Below, one piece after another: positions 56,164-64,000 of a stretch of 64,000 nt of DNA. The position numbers were made by a program, and so were the translations under genes. The stretch's first letter is position 1. Each line of letters opens with the position of its first letter. The stretch covers positions 434,001 to 498,000 of the forward strand of contig NZ_CP047958.1 in assembly GCF_014304815.1 (NCBI RefSeq), given 5' to 3'. This stretch comes from Synechococcus sp. MIT S9220. GTDB lineage: Bacteria; Cyanobacteriota; Cyanobacteriia; PCC-6307; Cyanobiaceae. The notes under the pieces are model-generated. The model was not told where the DNA came from. It worked only from the letters and a program-made list of their open reading frames with translations, and searched no databases.

Positions 56164-56397
56164 TCACAGCTCCAGCAGGCGGACCCTGAACTGAGCAACT
56201 TGGCGAGCTTGTGTTGGATCTGACTGCACAAAAGGATGGTCGTTCAAATGGTCGATCACTGTTTCGATTTTTTCATCGACTGATTTGTTCTCAAGCTCGC
56301 CACGCTTGAGACATTCTTTCCAGGCGGGATCGAACACCATGGCGAATCCATCGGCGTTGTTGAACTGTCGATCGTCGTTAACCGGGATTGGAATCAA
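56164..56397 (-). CDS. small hypothetical protein, 77 aa
   Basis: 77 residues. VNDDRQFNNADGFAMVFDPAWKEC and KIETVIDHLNDHPFVQSD suggest a helical soluble protein. No family recognised. It is convergent with the previous gene across 30 bases. Confidence 0.45.
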   Translation of the reverse strand: MIPIPVNDDRQFNNADGFAMVFDPAWKECLKRGELENKSVDEKIETVIDHLNDHPFVQSDPTQARQVAQFRVRLLEL

Positions 56398-56610
56398 TGA
56401 GCGGTTCTGCGAAGTGCCAGGACCAGGATTTGAGCTGGGGCTGATGCGACTATTGACCCGTTAAAACACTCAATTTGGTTGAGCAGTGATCAAGACAACG
56501 CCTTTTGGCAAAGGCTGGTCTTGCTGCTCCCATACCGCGACCTTGCGTTTGGTTTGGTTCGGCGGTAGCTCCTTCGCCCTCCTGATCGTTGGCGTTGGTA
56601 GGGCAACTCT

Positions 56611-57348
56611 ATGTCTCGCTCTCTTCCCCAGAACTGGATCGACGGCACTCTGCACAGTCTGAATGTGGTGCGAGACCTGGGCTGGGCAGGGGCGATCGTT
56701 CATCCATCTCTATCCGTCTTCCGCCAGAAACCAAGCGCCAAAAGCAGGAAGACCAAGAATCTTCAATGGCGTTTTCTTCCAGAAAAGGCCGATGATCCGC
56801 GTCTTTTTCAGGGAAGAACCAACCGAGGACAAGGCAAGCGTCTGTCGATTGAGGGAACCTGTGGAACCACTGATCCCTGGGAAGCCGTCACTATTGCTGT
56901 GGCTGCTTCCCAGGAGCGGTGGCGAACTCTGCATCAGCAGCTGGAGCAGCTTCAGCGTGAGCAAAGCCAAGCCCTTTCGGTGTATTGGGAGCGCTGGTAT
57001 GCCCATGCAGAGCAGCAACCAAGGAGCAATCGCAATCGCTGGTTAAGTGACAAGCGGAACCTCTGGAATGGAGCGATCGGCATTGGTCTTCAGCCGTGGG
57101 CCACGACCAAGACAATTGAGCGAATTTCCAGCAACGATTTTTTGGAGTTTTTGCTCATCGTTCGCAAGCACTGTGAAGCGCAGGGGCTCTCTGTGGACGA
57201 CACCAGGCGTCAATACAAAGTCCTGATTCGTCACCTCTTCATGGAGGCAAGAGCCGATTTTCCTGCTCTCACTTGCCCGGAATTCCCTGTGATCAAGAAG
57301 CACGCCAGGAAAAGTGGCACGTCTGATCACCCTTCAGAAGATGCTTAG
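56611..57348 (+). CDS. integrase-like protein without catalytic domain (possible fragment)
   Basis: 245 residues from ATG at 56611. An N-terminal arm with KPSAKSRKTKNLQWRFLPEK is followed by WERWYAHAEQQPRSNRNRW and LSDKRNLWNGAIGIGLQPWATTKTIERISSNDF, which resembles the SAM-like core-binding domain of tyrosine recombinases. The C-terminal catalytic R-HxxR-Y domain is absent, and the frame ends. This is a truncated or repurposed integrase about 750 bases from tRNA-Phe. Similarity is weak. Confidence 0.45.
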   Translation: MSRSLPQNWIDGTLHSLNVVRDLGWAGAIVHPSLSVFRQKPSAKSRKTKNLQWRFLPEKADDPRLFQGRTNRGQGKRLSIEGTCGTTDPWEAVTIAVAASQERWRTLHQQLEQLQREQSQALSVYWERWYAHAEQQPRSNRNRWLSDKRNLWNGAIGIGLQPWATTKTIERISSNDFLEFLLIVRKHCEAQGLSVDDTRRQYKVLIRHLFMEARADFPALTCPEFPVIKKHARKSGTSDHPSEDA

Positions 57349-57547
57349 AGATGAGCTGGATGGGCTTTGAAGGTTTAGGCCGTCAGAGGACTTCAAGAGG
57401 TTTGTGCTGGTTGGGGAGCAGAACAAACACTTGTTTTGATGCTCTCTAGGTGTTGTTCCTTTTAGAACCTTGGTGCGGTTATTACGTCCGAAATCTGCTT
57501 CGGCGCATGGTCCCAGTCCATAACGTTCTTAAAACGTTCCTTTTTCC

Positions 57548-57808
57548 ATGACTGAAGACAACTCCTCCCAAAATTCTCCCAGCAAGAAGAAAGGGAAGAA
57601 AGGTTGTGCTGGCAACAAGAAGGCGATGCTGGCCTATGGCGTGATTCAGATTTCTGCCACCGTCGTCTCCGCTATATCACTGGCAGCAATCGCCTTGGGG
57701 CTCTGTGCTGTCAAGCAGGAAAGCAAGGCGTTCAATGGTTGTGTAGACGAGGTCATCGCAAAGGGCGTGACCAATGCCGAAGCAGTTCGCTTCTGCAATG
57801 GCGGCTGA
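57548..57808 (+). CDS. small membrane protein, 86 aa
   Basis: 86 residues. Lys/Ser-rich N-terminus (SPSKKKGKKGCAGNKKAM), then one hydrophobic helix (AYGVIQISATVVSAISLAAIALGLCAV, about 27-54) and a polar C-terminus with two Cys. A single-pass inner-membrane or thylakoid protein. Function unknown. Confidence 0.5.
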   Translation: MTEDNSSQNSPSKKKGKKGCAGNKKAMLAYGVIQISATVVSAISLAAIALGLCAVKQESKAFNGCVDEVIAKGVTNAEAVRFCNGG

Positions 57809-57854
57809 TGGCTTCAATTGACGCCTGACGGCCCCTTTTCTCTGAACTGTGCCT

Positions 57855-57982
57855 TTGACGACGTTGTGTATCATATTGATACATAACACTGTGCTTGTCC
57901 GCTTGGAGGAGGTGCTGACTGAATCGGGAAGACACCAATAGGGGAATCACGGGGTGGCGCGAGAAACCATCCCGTTTTTTTG
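57855..57982 (+). other. dyad followed by Rho-independent terminator (possible small RNA)
   Basis: TGTATCA TAT TGATACA (57867-57883), a 7-bp perfect dyad, then about 65 bases without a gene, then ACGGGGTGG / CCATCCCGT with a 9-base loop and seven T (57949-57981). No good open reading frame; a 9-residue peptide after GGAGGAG is not convincing. Consistent with a small RNA or a leader terminated before tRNA-Phe. Confidence 0.4.
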
Positions 57983-58095
57983 TTCGCTTTTGCGCTGATG
58001 CAACGCGGATGGATTTCAGGAGAGTCGGGCACTCAAAAGCACCCAACGGTGCCATTCCAGGAACCATTCGGTGCTCTTTGGGCGCTTAAGAAAGG

Positions 58096-58168
58096 TGCCA
58101 GGACCCAGATTTGAACTGGGGACACGGCGATTTTCAGTCGCCTGCTCTACCAACTGAGCTATCCCGGC
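58096..58168 (-). tRNA. tRNA-Phe (anticodon GAA)
   Basis: 73-base cloverleaf: acceptor GCCGGGA/TCCTGGC, D-arm AGCTCAGTTGGTAGAGC, anticodon stem GGCGA/TCGCC with loop CTGAAAA and anticodon GAA, T-arm CCCAGTTCAAATCTGGG, discriminator A. Confidence 0.96.
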
Positions 58169-58193
58169 GCGTTCTCTACGCGACCTTTGAATC

Positions 58194-58865
58194 TTAAATC
58201 ACGGGGTGGAGCTCCCAGGGGGTTCTGGCCAGGCAAAGCACCCCTTGGATGTTGACTCCTGAAGCCTGAAGGGCCTGCTTCGCGGCCAGAACGGTTGCAC
58301 CTGTTGTCACGATGTCATCGACCAGCCAGACCTGCTGCTGACTGCGCAGGTTCGTCCAGGCATGGCTTGTCCACTGAGTGGAAACCTGGTTCAGCCTGAA
58401 GCTGCCGCACTGGTTGCTCACTCTCTGTCGACGGTTCAGCCGGTGCTGACCCACCGTGGGGCGGCAACGCTGCAGCAGCTGAAGTGTTGGTCGTTCCAGG
58501 CAGCGGCAGATCAGTTCCGGAAGCGGATTCGACCGGCTCTTCGCCTTCCAGCCAGGGATCGGTATCAGCAGACTGCCTTGTGGCAGATCGCACTGAAGAC
58601 TCGTGCAAATCGCTTGCAGAGAGCCAATCTTCGGATTCCTGCGCAACGACAGAATCAACTGACGCATGGCGCCTCTGTACCAAGAGGCCGCGCGCCAGGG
58701 CAGGGGGCTCATGCCCCTCTGCCCTGATTCTGCAAGCCCCAGACGTTGTTGGCAGGTCTGGCAGAGGCCTGATTGATCAGCTTCTGAGCTGGTCTGTCGC
58801 TTGCAGATCGCGCAACTGGGTTCGATCAGTAGCTGCTTCAGACAGCTCTTGATGCTGGTCAGCAA
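58194..58865 (-). CDS. comF: ComF family phosphoribosyltransferase-like protein
   Basis: 223 residues. N-terminal zinc ribbon (CAICKRQTSSEADQSGLCQTC: CxxC...CxxC) and the C-terminal PRTase motif VWLVDDIVTTGATVLAAKQAL; intermediate GSLLIPIPGWKAKSRSNPLPELI. ComF proteins are linked to DNA uptake in naturally competent bacteria. No other competence gene is here. Confidence 0.85.
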   Translation of the reverse strand: MLTSIKSCLKQLLIEPSCAICKRQTSSEADQSGLCQTCQQRLGLAESGQRGMSPLPWRAASWYRGAMRQLILSLRRNPKIGSLQAICTSLQCDLPQGSLLIPIPGWKAKSRSNPLPELICRCLERPTLQLLQRCRPTVGQHRLNRRQRVSNQCGSFRLNQVSTQWTSHAWTNLRSQQQVWLVDDIVTTGATVLAAKQALQASGVNIQGVLCLARTPWELHPVI

Positions 58866-58886
58866 GGCAACGATCTGCGATTGACC

Positions 58887-59174
58887 TCAGGATTCCCCTT
58901 GGTCAGCACCGGCAGGCATGGCTCTCAACATGGCCACGAGAGTGCGGTGTGCGTCCTCGCTGTCGGTGAGCATGTGGTCGAAGGGAATGCTGAGGGTCTC
59001 GCCATTCACCTCAAGGGTCATGGCTTCTGCGGTCACTCCTGTCATCGAGGCTGCCGTTGCGGATGTCAGGCCTCCGTAGTGGTGGGCGTAGCGGAGCACA
59101 GCATCACTGTGGTCGTCATTCATATGACGACAGATGCGTTCGCTGATGGCTGGAGTGAGCGGTTCGGCGGCCAT
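58887..59174 (-). CDS. DUF2470 domain protein
   Basis: 95 residues: ISERICRHMNDDHSDAVLRYAHHYGG and FDHMLTDSEDAHRTLVAMLRAM match the DUF2470 domain, seen at the C-terminus of heme-handling HugZ/HutZ-type proteins and in stand-alone cyanobacterial and plant forms. Role unknown; heme or bilin binding is possible. Confidence 0.8.
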   Translation of the reverse strand: MAAEPLTPAISERICRHMNDDHSDAVLRYAHHYGGLTSATAASMTGVTAEAMTLEVNGETLSIPFDHMLTDSEDAHRTLVAMLRAMPAGADQGES

Positions 59175-59203
59175 TGGAAAGATTCAGGGATTGATGAACG
59201 AAA

Positions 59204-59368
59204 TCAGCTAAAGCGCTGCCAGAGCAGCAGGGCCAGTCGAAAACCGCTGTACCCCACGTATCCGGCCAACACGACGAACAACCCGATGGCGAGCGCGTCA
59301 CGGAGTTTGTTTGCCAAAGGCTCATGGAAGCTCAGTCGATTCTCTCCCGGAATGGCTGATTTGGTCAT
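59204..59368 (-). CDS. small membrane protein, 54 aa
   Basis: 54 residues from the ATG at 59368. Polar start, then one hydrophobic helix (LRDALAIGLFVVLAGYVGYSGFRLALLL). Overlaps the end of the kinase gene by 47 bases, on the same strand but in another frame; probably cotranslated. No family. Confidence 0.5.
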   Translation of the reverse strand: MTKSAIPGENRLSFHEPLANKLRDALAIGLFVVLAGYVGYSGFRLALLLWQRFS

Positions 59369-60608
59369 GCTGCTGTTGCAGAGCGCTGAGTGCGAGTCGC
59401 GCCACCCCCGCAGCAGGAGGGCTGTCACAACTGCGGATCGGAACACCGATCAGCCGTTGCCTCAGGCGCCGCCACTGGGGGTTTCTGGCGCCCCCCCCCA
59501 GGGTCACGAGTCGTTGTGGCGCGGGTGCGCCGAGTTCAGTGAGCTTGGTCCAGCCCTGGCATTCAATCCGGCTCAGACCTTCCAAAAGACCATGCAGATA
59601 GAGCGCATCACTCACTGGTCGAGGAGTGAGGATTGGCTCAAGATCGGGATCATCCACGGGAAAGCGCTCTCCTTGACCGATCAGGGGCAGCAGCTTCAGT
59701 CCACTGTCTTGATCAGGGTCGATCTGTCGGCTCAGTTCCTCGAGGTCGATCCCTGGAAAGCAATCCCGCAGCACTGCACCGCCGCTGTTGGAGGCTCCCC
59801 CGGCCAGCCAGCGACCGCCCACTCGGTGGGTGGATGTCCCTGCACCAGCTCGTAAAGGGATGCTGGTGAAGCGTTTGAGCACAAGCGTGCTCCCAAGCAC
59901 GGTGATGCCTTCATCGTCGGCGGCATCGGCGGTGAGGACTGCCGCATTGGCATCGGTTGTGCCTGCAATCACGAGCATGTCCTCCGATAGCCCCAGCTGT
60001 CTGGCTCGGGCAGCGTTTATGAATCCGAGCTTTGAGCCGCTGGGTCGGATCTGCGGCAGTGCCTCACGCCAGGCTTGCCGCTCAAAGGCACCAGGCCATC
60101 GTTGATCGCTGAGCGACCAGCCCAGGCGAAGGTTGTTGCCTTCTTCTCCAAACCTCCAGTCTTCAAGCAGCCAGCCGCTGATCCAATCAGCCTGGTGACG
60201 AAGAATCAGCGGCTGCGAGTGCTGTTCCAGCAGCCTCAGTGCGCGGGCCAAGCTGCCACTGGCGCTTGCCGCCGGCTGGCCTGCTTGCACCAGCCCACGC
60301 ACCTGATCCAGCTGTTCCGGACAGGCAACGTTGTAAGGCAAAGCCTGTCCTAGGGGGGTGCCATGTGGATCGCAGGCCACCAATGTCCCTGAGGTTCCAT
60401 CGACAGCCACAGCCCTGAGCTGGCTGCGCAGCTCGTGTGGGATGGCCTTGATCAGCTGGATGCAGCTTTTCAGCCAGTCATCTGGATCAGCCAGGCCTCG
60501 CTCGTAGCCGCTGGAATCCGTGTGGAGCAGATCGCGCTGTTGATTGAGAACCGCAACCCGCACTCCACTGGTGCCCAGATCAATTCCGAGCACCAGTGAA
60601 TCGTGCAT
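59322..60608 (-). CDS. FGGY-family carbohydrate kinase (D-ribulose/xylulose kinase-like)
   Basis: 428 residues from the ATG at 60608 (HDSLVLGIDLGTSGVRVAVL). FGGY landmarks: the N-terminal phosphate loop GIDLGTSG, VDGTSGTLVACDP, GTTDANAAVLTA and VTLGGGARNPQWRRL. The cyanobacterial and plant XK-1 group phosphorylates D-ribulose; that is plausible here but not proved. Followed 8 bases upstream by metK on the same strand. Confidence 0.85.
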   Translation of the reverse strand: MHDSLVLGIDLGTSGVRVAVLNQQRDLLHTDSSGYERGLADPDDWLKSCIQLIKAIPHELRSQLRAVAVDGTSGTLVACDPHGTPLGQALPYNVACPEQLDQVRGLVQAGQPAASASGSLARALRLLEQHSQPLILRHQADWISGWLLEDWRFGEEGNNLRLGWSLSDQRWPGAFERQAWREALPQIRPSGSKLGFINAARARQLGLSEDMLVIAGTTDANAAVLTADAADDEGITVLGSTLVLKRFTSIPLRAGAGTSTHRVGGRWLAGGASNSGGAVLRDCFPGIDLEELSRQIDPDQDSGLKLLPLIGQGERFPVDDPDLEPILTPRPVSDALYLHGLLEGLSRIECQGWTKLTELGAPAPQRLVTLGGGARNPQWRRLRQRLIGVPIRSCDSPPAAGVARLALSALQQQHDQISHSGRESTELP

Positions 60609-60615
60609 CAACCGA

Positions 60616-61848
60616 TCAGGCGTTGCGTAGTTCTGCCGCCTTGGCGTCAACGTTCTCCCAGGGAGCCTTCAGGTCATTGCGGCCGAAGTGTCCGTAGGCC
60701 GCCGTGTCCTGGTAGAAGCGTCCACCACGTTGCTGAGGCAGGTTGCGCAGTCCGAAACTTTCGATGATGGCTCCGGGGCGCAGGTCAAAGTGCTCCTGAA
60801 CCAGGCCTGTCAGCGCATCGTTGGCCAACTGGCTTGTTCCGAAGGATTCCACCAAAATCGACACCGGCTTGGCAACGCCGATGGCATAGCTCAGCTGGAC
60901 CTCGGCCCTTTCGGCCAGACCAGCTGCTACAAGGCATTTCGCCACGTAACGAGCTGCATAGGCTGCTGAGCGGTCCACTTTGGTGGGGTCCTTGCCTGAG
61001 AAGGCGCCGCCGCCATGACGGGCATACCCCCCGTACGTATCCACGATGATCTTGCGACCGGTGAGCCCGGCATCACCCTGGGGACCGCCGACAACAAACT
61101 TTCCGGTCGGGTTGACGAGATATTTGGTCGCTTCGCGACTGGGTTTCAGGGCTAGATCGGCTGTTGCCGGCTCCACGACGTGGGTCCAGAGGTCCTCCGT
61201 GATCCGCTCACGGATGCCCTGTTCATCACTCATGCCTCCCACCTCAGCCGTGTGCTGGGTTGAGATCAGGATCGTGTCGATCGCAACCGGCTTGTCATTC
61301 TCATAAACCACACTCACCTGCGTTTTGCCGTCAGGCAAGAGGTAATCGAGGGTGCCGTTGTGACGTACTTCCGCCAGCCTTCTTGCCAGCCGGTGGGCCA
61401 GGCTGATGGGCAGGGGCATCAGCTCGGGTGTCTCGTTGCATGCATAGCCGAACATGATCCCCTGATCGCCGGCGCCAACCAAATCCAGCGGATCGCCAGC
61501 GTGGTCGTCGGCTTCATTCACACCCTGAGCGATGTCGGGCGACTGCTGGTCAAGGGCGACCAAGACAGCACAGCTGTTGGCATCAAAGCCACCGGCGCGA
61601 GCCCCGCTGTATCCGATTTCCTTGATCACATTGCGAACAAGGTGGATGAAGTCCACTTGCGCTTTGGATGTCACTTCGCCTGTGATCATGCAAAGGCCAG
61701 TGTTCACAACTGTTTCGCAGGCCACACGGCTGGTTGGATCCTGCGCCAGAAGGGCGTCGAGTACGGCATCACTGACCTGATCGCAGATCTTGTCGGGATG
61801 CCCCTCCGTCACGGATTCAGAGGTAAAAACGTATCGACTCATGGCCAT
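60616..61848 (-). CDS. metK: S-adenosylmethionine synthetase
   Basis: 410 residues (ATG at 61848 or 61842). Motifs [37 protein letters not shown] and [18 protein letters not shown] (in parts). Makes AdoMet from Met and ATP; supplies speD and methylation of phycobiliprotein Asn72. No riboswitch-like structure upstream was seen. Confidence 0.97.
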   Translation of the reverse strand: MAMSRYVFTSESVTEGHPDKICDQVSDAVLDALLAQDPTSRVACETVVNTGLCMITGEVTSKAQVDFIHLVRNVIKEIGYSGARAGGFDANSCAVLVALDQQSPDIAQGVNEADDHAGDPLDLVGAGDQGIMFGYACNETPELMPLPISLAHRLARRLAEVRHNGTLDYLLPDGKTQVSVVYENDKPVAIDTILISTQHTAEVGGMSDEQGIRERITEDLWTHVVEPATADLALKPSREATKYLVNPTGKFVVGGPQGDAGLTGRKIIVDTYGGYARHGGGAFSGKDPTKVDRSAAYAARYVAKCLVAAGLAERAEVQLSYAIGVAKPVSILVESFGTSQLANDALTGLVQEHFDLRPGAIIESFGLRNLPQQRGGRFYQDTAAYGHFGRNDLKAPWENVDAKAAELRNA

Positions 61849-61882
61849 CTGTCATTGGCGGCGACTTTACGGGGTCGACCCT

Positions 61883-62680
61883 TTAATCCTTTGACATTGC
61901 GTCTGTTGTTGCGGTCAGTTCGCTCCAGTGACTGATCAGATGTTCATGGGCGGTGAGCGTTGGCTCGCGATGCCATCCGGCCACATAGCCGATGGTCAGT
62001 CCGATCCCTGCCTGTCGTGCCATCAACAGATCGGTGTCGGCATCTCCGATCAGGGCGCAGTTCTCCACTCGGAGGTCCAGCTGTGAGCACAGTCCCTGAA
62101 CAGCTCCAGGGTCTGGTTTGGCTGGGTGGTGATCGGCACTCCAGAGCCCACTGATGCAGTCATTCAGTTGGTGCTGGTGCAGAAAGTTCTCAATGCCCTC
62201 TGTGGTGTCATTACTGATCACGGCACAAGTGATTCCAGCAGCGGCCAGCTCTCTGAGAAGCCTTGCTGCATCAGGCAACAAGCCAATCGGGTACCCACCT
62301 GGATGCAGCGCCTGTCTGTGGTGATCCACATGATCAAACACCTCCTGAGCCAGGACCAGTGATTGAGGCCAGCTCAGATTCATCTGACAGAACACCGTTG
62401 CAGTGCTCAGCAGGTTGTGATGTCGCGACGCGACGGCCAGCGTGCCGTCAGGGATGACCCCGGCACTACAGCGTCCGTAGGTTCGCGCTAGCAGATCGTT
62501 CAGCTCCTGAAGCTCGCCAGCTGAGGCACCTCTCGATCTAAAACGGCGCCCTGCTTCATCAAGCCTGGCGTCTGCCAGTTCGATTAAACGCGGCTCGCTA
62601 TGGGAAAGGGTGCCGTCCTTATCGAACAGCACCCCCTGCACTGAACCGAGCTCGCGGTCCTTGAGTTTGAGATGAGCCAT
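61883..62680 (-). CDS. HAD-superfamily phosphatase
   Basis: 265 residues: motif I FDKDGTLSHSE (nucleophile D in FDKDGT), motif II AVISNDTT, motif III Lys in HHPAKPDP, motif IV LIGDADTDLLMARQAG. The cap domain is at residues 20-140. Class I, CbbY/phosphoglycolate-phosphatase-like; substrate unknown. Lies between metK and rpsA. Confidence 0.85.
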   Translation of the reverse strand: MAHLKLKDRELGSVQGVLFDKDGTLSHSEPRLIELADARLDEAGRRFRSRGASAGELQELNDLLARTYGRCSAGVIPDGTLAVASRHHNLLSTATVFCQMNLSWPQSLVLAQEVFDHVDHHRQALHPGGYPIGLLPDAARLLRELAAAGITCAVISNDTTEGIENFLHQHQLNDCISGLWSADHHPAKPDPGAVQGLCSQLDLRVENCALIGDADTDLLMARQAGIGLTIGYVAGWHREPTLTAHEHLISHWSELTATTDAMSKD

Positions 62681-62693
62681 TGGCTCGGCTCCC

Positions 62694-63800
62694 TCAAATC
62701 ATCATTGAACCCAGGGGCTCTTCGCCTTCCTCGGCTTGCTCAAGCAACATCTGCTTGTAGCGAGCAGCCATTTCTTCAGCCTTGTCAAAGACCTTCTGCG
62801 GATCCGTGAGCATGTCACCAGGCTCCGGTTCAAGCGCTTTGGTGGAGAGTGAAATGCGGCCTCGTTCGGCGTCGAGATCGATGATCATCACTTTCATCTG
62901 ATCATTCACGTTCAGCACCGAGTGTGGCGTTTCGATGTGCTCGTGACTGATTTCAGAGATGTGCAGCAGACCGCTGACACCGCCGATGTCGATAAAAGCG
63001 CCGTAAGGCTTGATGCCGCGAACGGTACCCACGACCACCTCACCCACTTCGAGGCGGTTCATCTTGCGTTCGACCAAAGCGCGCCTGTGACTCAGCACCA
63101 GACGATTGCGCTCTTCATCGACCTCAAGGAACTTGAGGGGGAGGAAGTCGGCAACAAGTTCTTCCTTGGGTTTACGGGTGCTGATATGGGATCCGGGGAT
63201 GAAGCCACGCAGTCCTTCCACCCTCACCAGGGCTCCACCTCTGTTGGTGGCAAACACCTCGGAGTAGATGGTGGCGTCTTCCTTCTGCAGCTGGCGGACA
63301 CGTTCCCAGGCTCGCTGGTATTCGATCCGGCGAATGGAGAGGGAGAGCTGTCCGTCTTCGTTCTCCTCGCTCATGATGAAGAACTCCCGGATTTCTCCGG
63401 GTTGCAGCACATCGCTGAGTCCTTCAACGCGATTGATCGACACCTCCTGAAGAGGCATGAATGCAGCGGTTTTGGCTCCGATATCGATCATTGCGCCCTT
63501 GGATTCCAGGGCGAAAACCGTGCCGTTGACAATGTCTCCGGGCTTGAAGTTGTAGTCGTACTTACTGAGTAATGCCGCGAATTCATCAAGGGTGAATCCA
63601 GCACTGTCGATGTCCCGGCTCGTCGCCCGGCTGCTGGGATCATCAGCCGTGGGGATGTCTTCGGGAATGCCGAGGTCTTCATCGGTACCGAAGTCGGCTT
63701 GATCAGCTGACCCTTCAGCTACGGCTTCGGTTTCGGATGTGACCGCTTCTGCGGTGTCCACTGCAGATTCCTGGGAAGGATCTGTGGGAGTGACAGTCAT
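62694..63800 (-). CDS. rpsA: 30S ribosomal protein S1
   Basis: 368 residues from ATG at 63800. An acidic N-terminus is followed by three S1 domains (about 95-165, 180-245 and 262-335): FKPGDIVNGTVFALESKGAMIDIG, GGALVRVEGLRGFIPGSHI and VGTVRGIKPYGAFIDIGGVSGLLHISE, the short cyanobacterial S1 with three domains. A longer frame adds 24 residues without homology. nrdR lies upstream on the same strand. Confidence 0.95.
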   Translation of the reverse strand: MTVTPTDPSQESAVDTAEAVTSETEAVAEGSADQADFGTDEDLGIPEDIPTADDPSSRATSRDIDSAGFTLDEFAALLSKYDYNFKPGDIVNGTVFALESKGAMIDIGAKTAAFMPLQEVSINRVEGLSDVLQPGEIREFFIMSEENEDGQLSLSIRRIEYQRAWERVRQLQKEDATIYSEVFATNRGGALVRVEGLRGFIPGSHISTRKPKEELVADFLPLKFLEVDEERNRLVLSHRRALVERKMNRLEVGEVVVGTVRGIKPYGAFIDIGGVSGLLHISEISHEHIETPHSVLNVNDQMKVMIIDLDAERGRISLSTKALEPEPGDMLTDPQKVFDKAEEMAARYKQMLLEQAEEGEEPLGSMMI

Positions 63801-63901
63801 GGAACGTTGGCGGTCTGCCTCTTGGACAGAGCGATGGGATCTGATACAGGCCCGCCGACCTGGATCAGGCAATTGCCGAGTCTACAGATCGACGACCAAG
63901 C

Positions 63902-64000
63902 TCAGATCGCGGCTGTCAGCTCCGCCTTGGTTGCATTGATACCTTCCAGGGTGGCGACAAAATCACTCACACCGCTGAACTGGCGATAAACGGATGCAAA
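63902..64000 (-). CDS. nrdR: transcriptional repressor NrdR (3' end, partial)
   Basis: The last 32 codons are in the window: FASVYRQFSGVSDFVATLEGINATKAELTAAI and stop at 63902. FASVYRQF is the conserved C-terminus of the ATP-cone repressor NrdR, which regulates ribonucleotide reductase. The neighbourhood nrdR-rpsA is usual in cyanobacteria. Confidence 0.85.
   Translation of the reverse strand, partial: FASVYRQFSGVSDFVATLEGINATKAELTAAI

Noticed and set aside
56470-56703. Reverse-strand ORF of 77 residues opposite the start of the integrase-like gene
   Set aside because: No homology-like features, Pro/Arg/Lys-rich shadow composition; overlapped by a better plus-strand gene.
57900-57940. 9-codon ORF after GGAGGAGG in the candidate small-RNA region
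   Set aside because: Start overlaps the Shine-Dalgarno-like sequence; no support.
59633-59869. Plus-strand ORFs inside the sugar kinase gene
   Set aside because: Long plus-strand frames are shadows of a well-supported minus-strand kinase.

Overview
The window looks like a chromosome segment of a marine Synechococcus (picocyanobacterium) with phycoerythrin-II-containing phycobilisomes. The evidence is psaD, a complete phycobilisome rod locus with class I and class II phycoerythrin, a fused panC-cmk, a cyanobacterial-type glutamate-cysteine ligase, a CAAD protein and the compact arrangement with many 4-base start/stop overlaps. No transposase, CRISPR array, rRNA operon or complete prophage was seen. 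All identifications rest on reading the sequence and on family knowledge; no database search was run.

Positions 1-29240 are mostly housekeeping genes: a partial fructosamine-kinase-like gene, CAAD, a JAMM peptidase coupled to a MoeB-rhodanese protein, a duplicated CobO, LarE, SpeD, RecF and tRNA-Arg. A minus-strand run trpE-gshA-ppc-acetyltransferase and another, mrp-rodA-kinase-like-psaD, follow. After these come hemF, an amidase-like secreted protein, a CCB-type assembly factor, a winged-helix regulator, an RNase D, a lipid-A-disaccharide-synthase-like protein, tRNA-Cys, an aldo/keto reductase, purM, rlpA, panC-cmk and a low-molecular-weight phosphatase.

Positions 29321-55495 are a roughly 26 kb phycobilisome rod locus. 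It encodes R-phycocyanin (rpcBA), phycoerythrin I (cpeBA) and phycoerythrin II (mpeBA), all with their expected bilin cysteines. It also encodes the phycoerythrobilin synthesis pair pebA-pebB, rod linkers (mpeC, mpeD, mpeE, cpeC, cpeE, a membrane-anchored CpcL-type linker and a free CpcD-like protein) and ten predicted bilin lyases: six HEAT-repeat E/F-clan, two S/U-type and two T-type. The regulator cpeR lies at the end of a run mpeD-cpeC-cpeE-(orf)-cpeS-cpeT-cpeR, which resembles the freshwater cpeCDESTR operon. The fused RpcG carries an NHCQGN motif, so R-phycocyanin probably carries phycourobilin at alpha-Cys84, as in open-ocean strains. Several unassigned genes sit inside the locus: three tandem Nif11-like small proteins, a Met-rich 61-residue protein, a pentapeptide-repeat protein, a divergent phycobiliprotein-like protein and others. 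These are the most likely places for undescribed biology.

Positions 55667-64000 return to general genes: an acidic protein, an integrase-like fragment near tRNA-Phe, a possible small RNA with a dyad and a terminator, ComF, a DUF2470 protein, an FGGY sugar kinase, metK, a HAD phosphatase, ribosomal protein S1 and the 3' end of nrdR.

Three genes (recF, panC-cmk, the pentapeptide-repeat gene) seem to lack an ATG/GTG/TTG start at the place their conserved N-terminus or ribosome binding site demands. For these, ATT or CTG starts are proposed.
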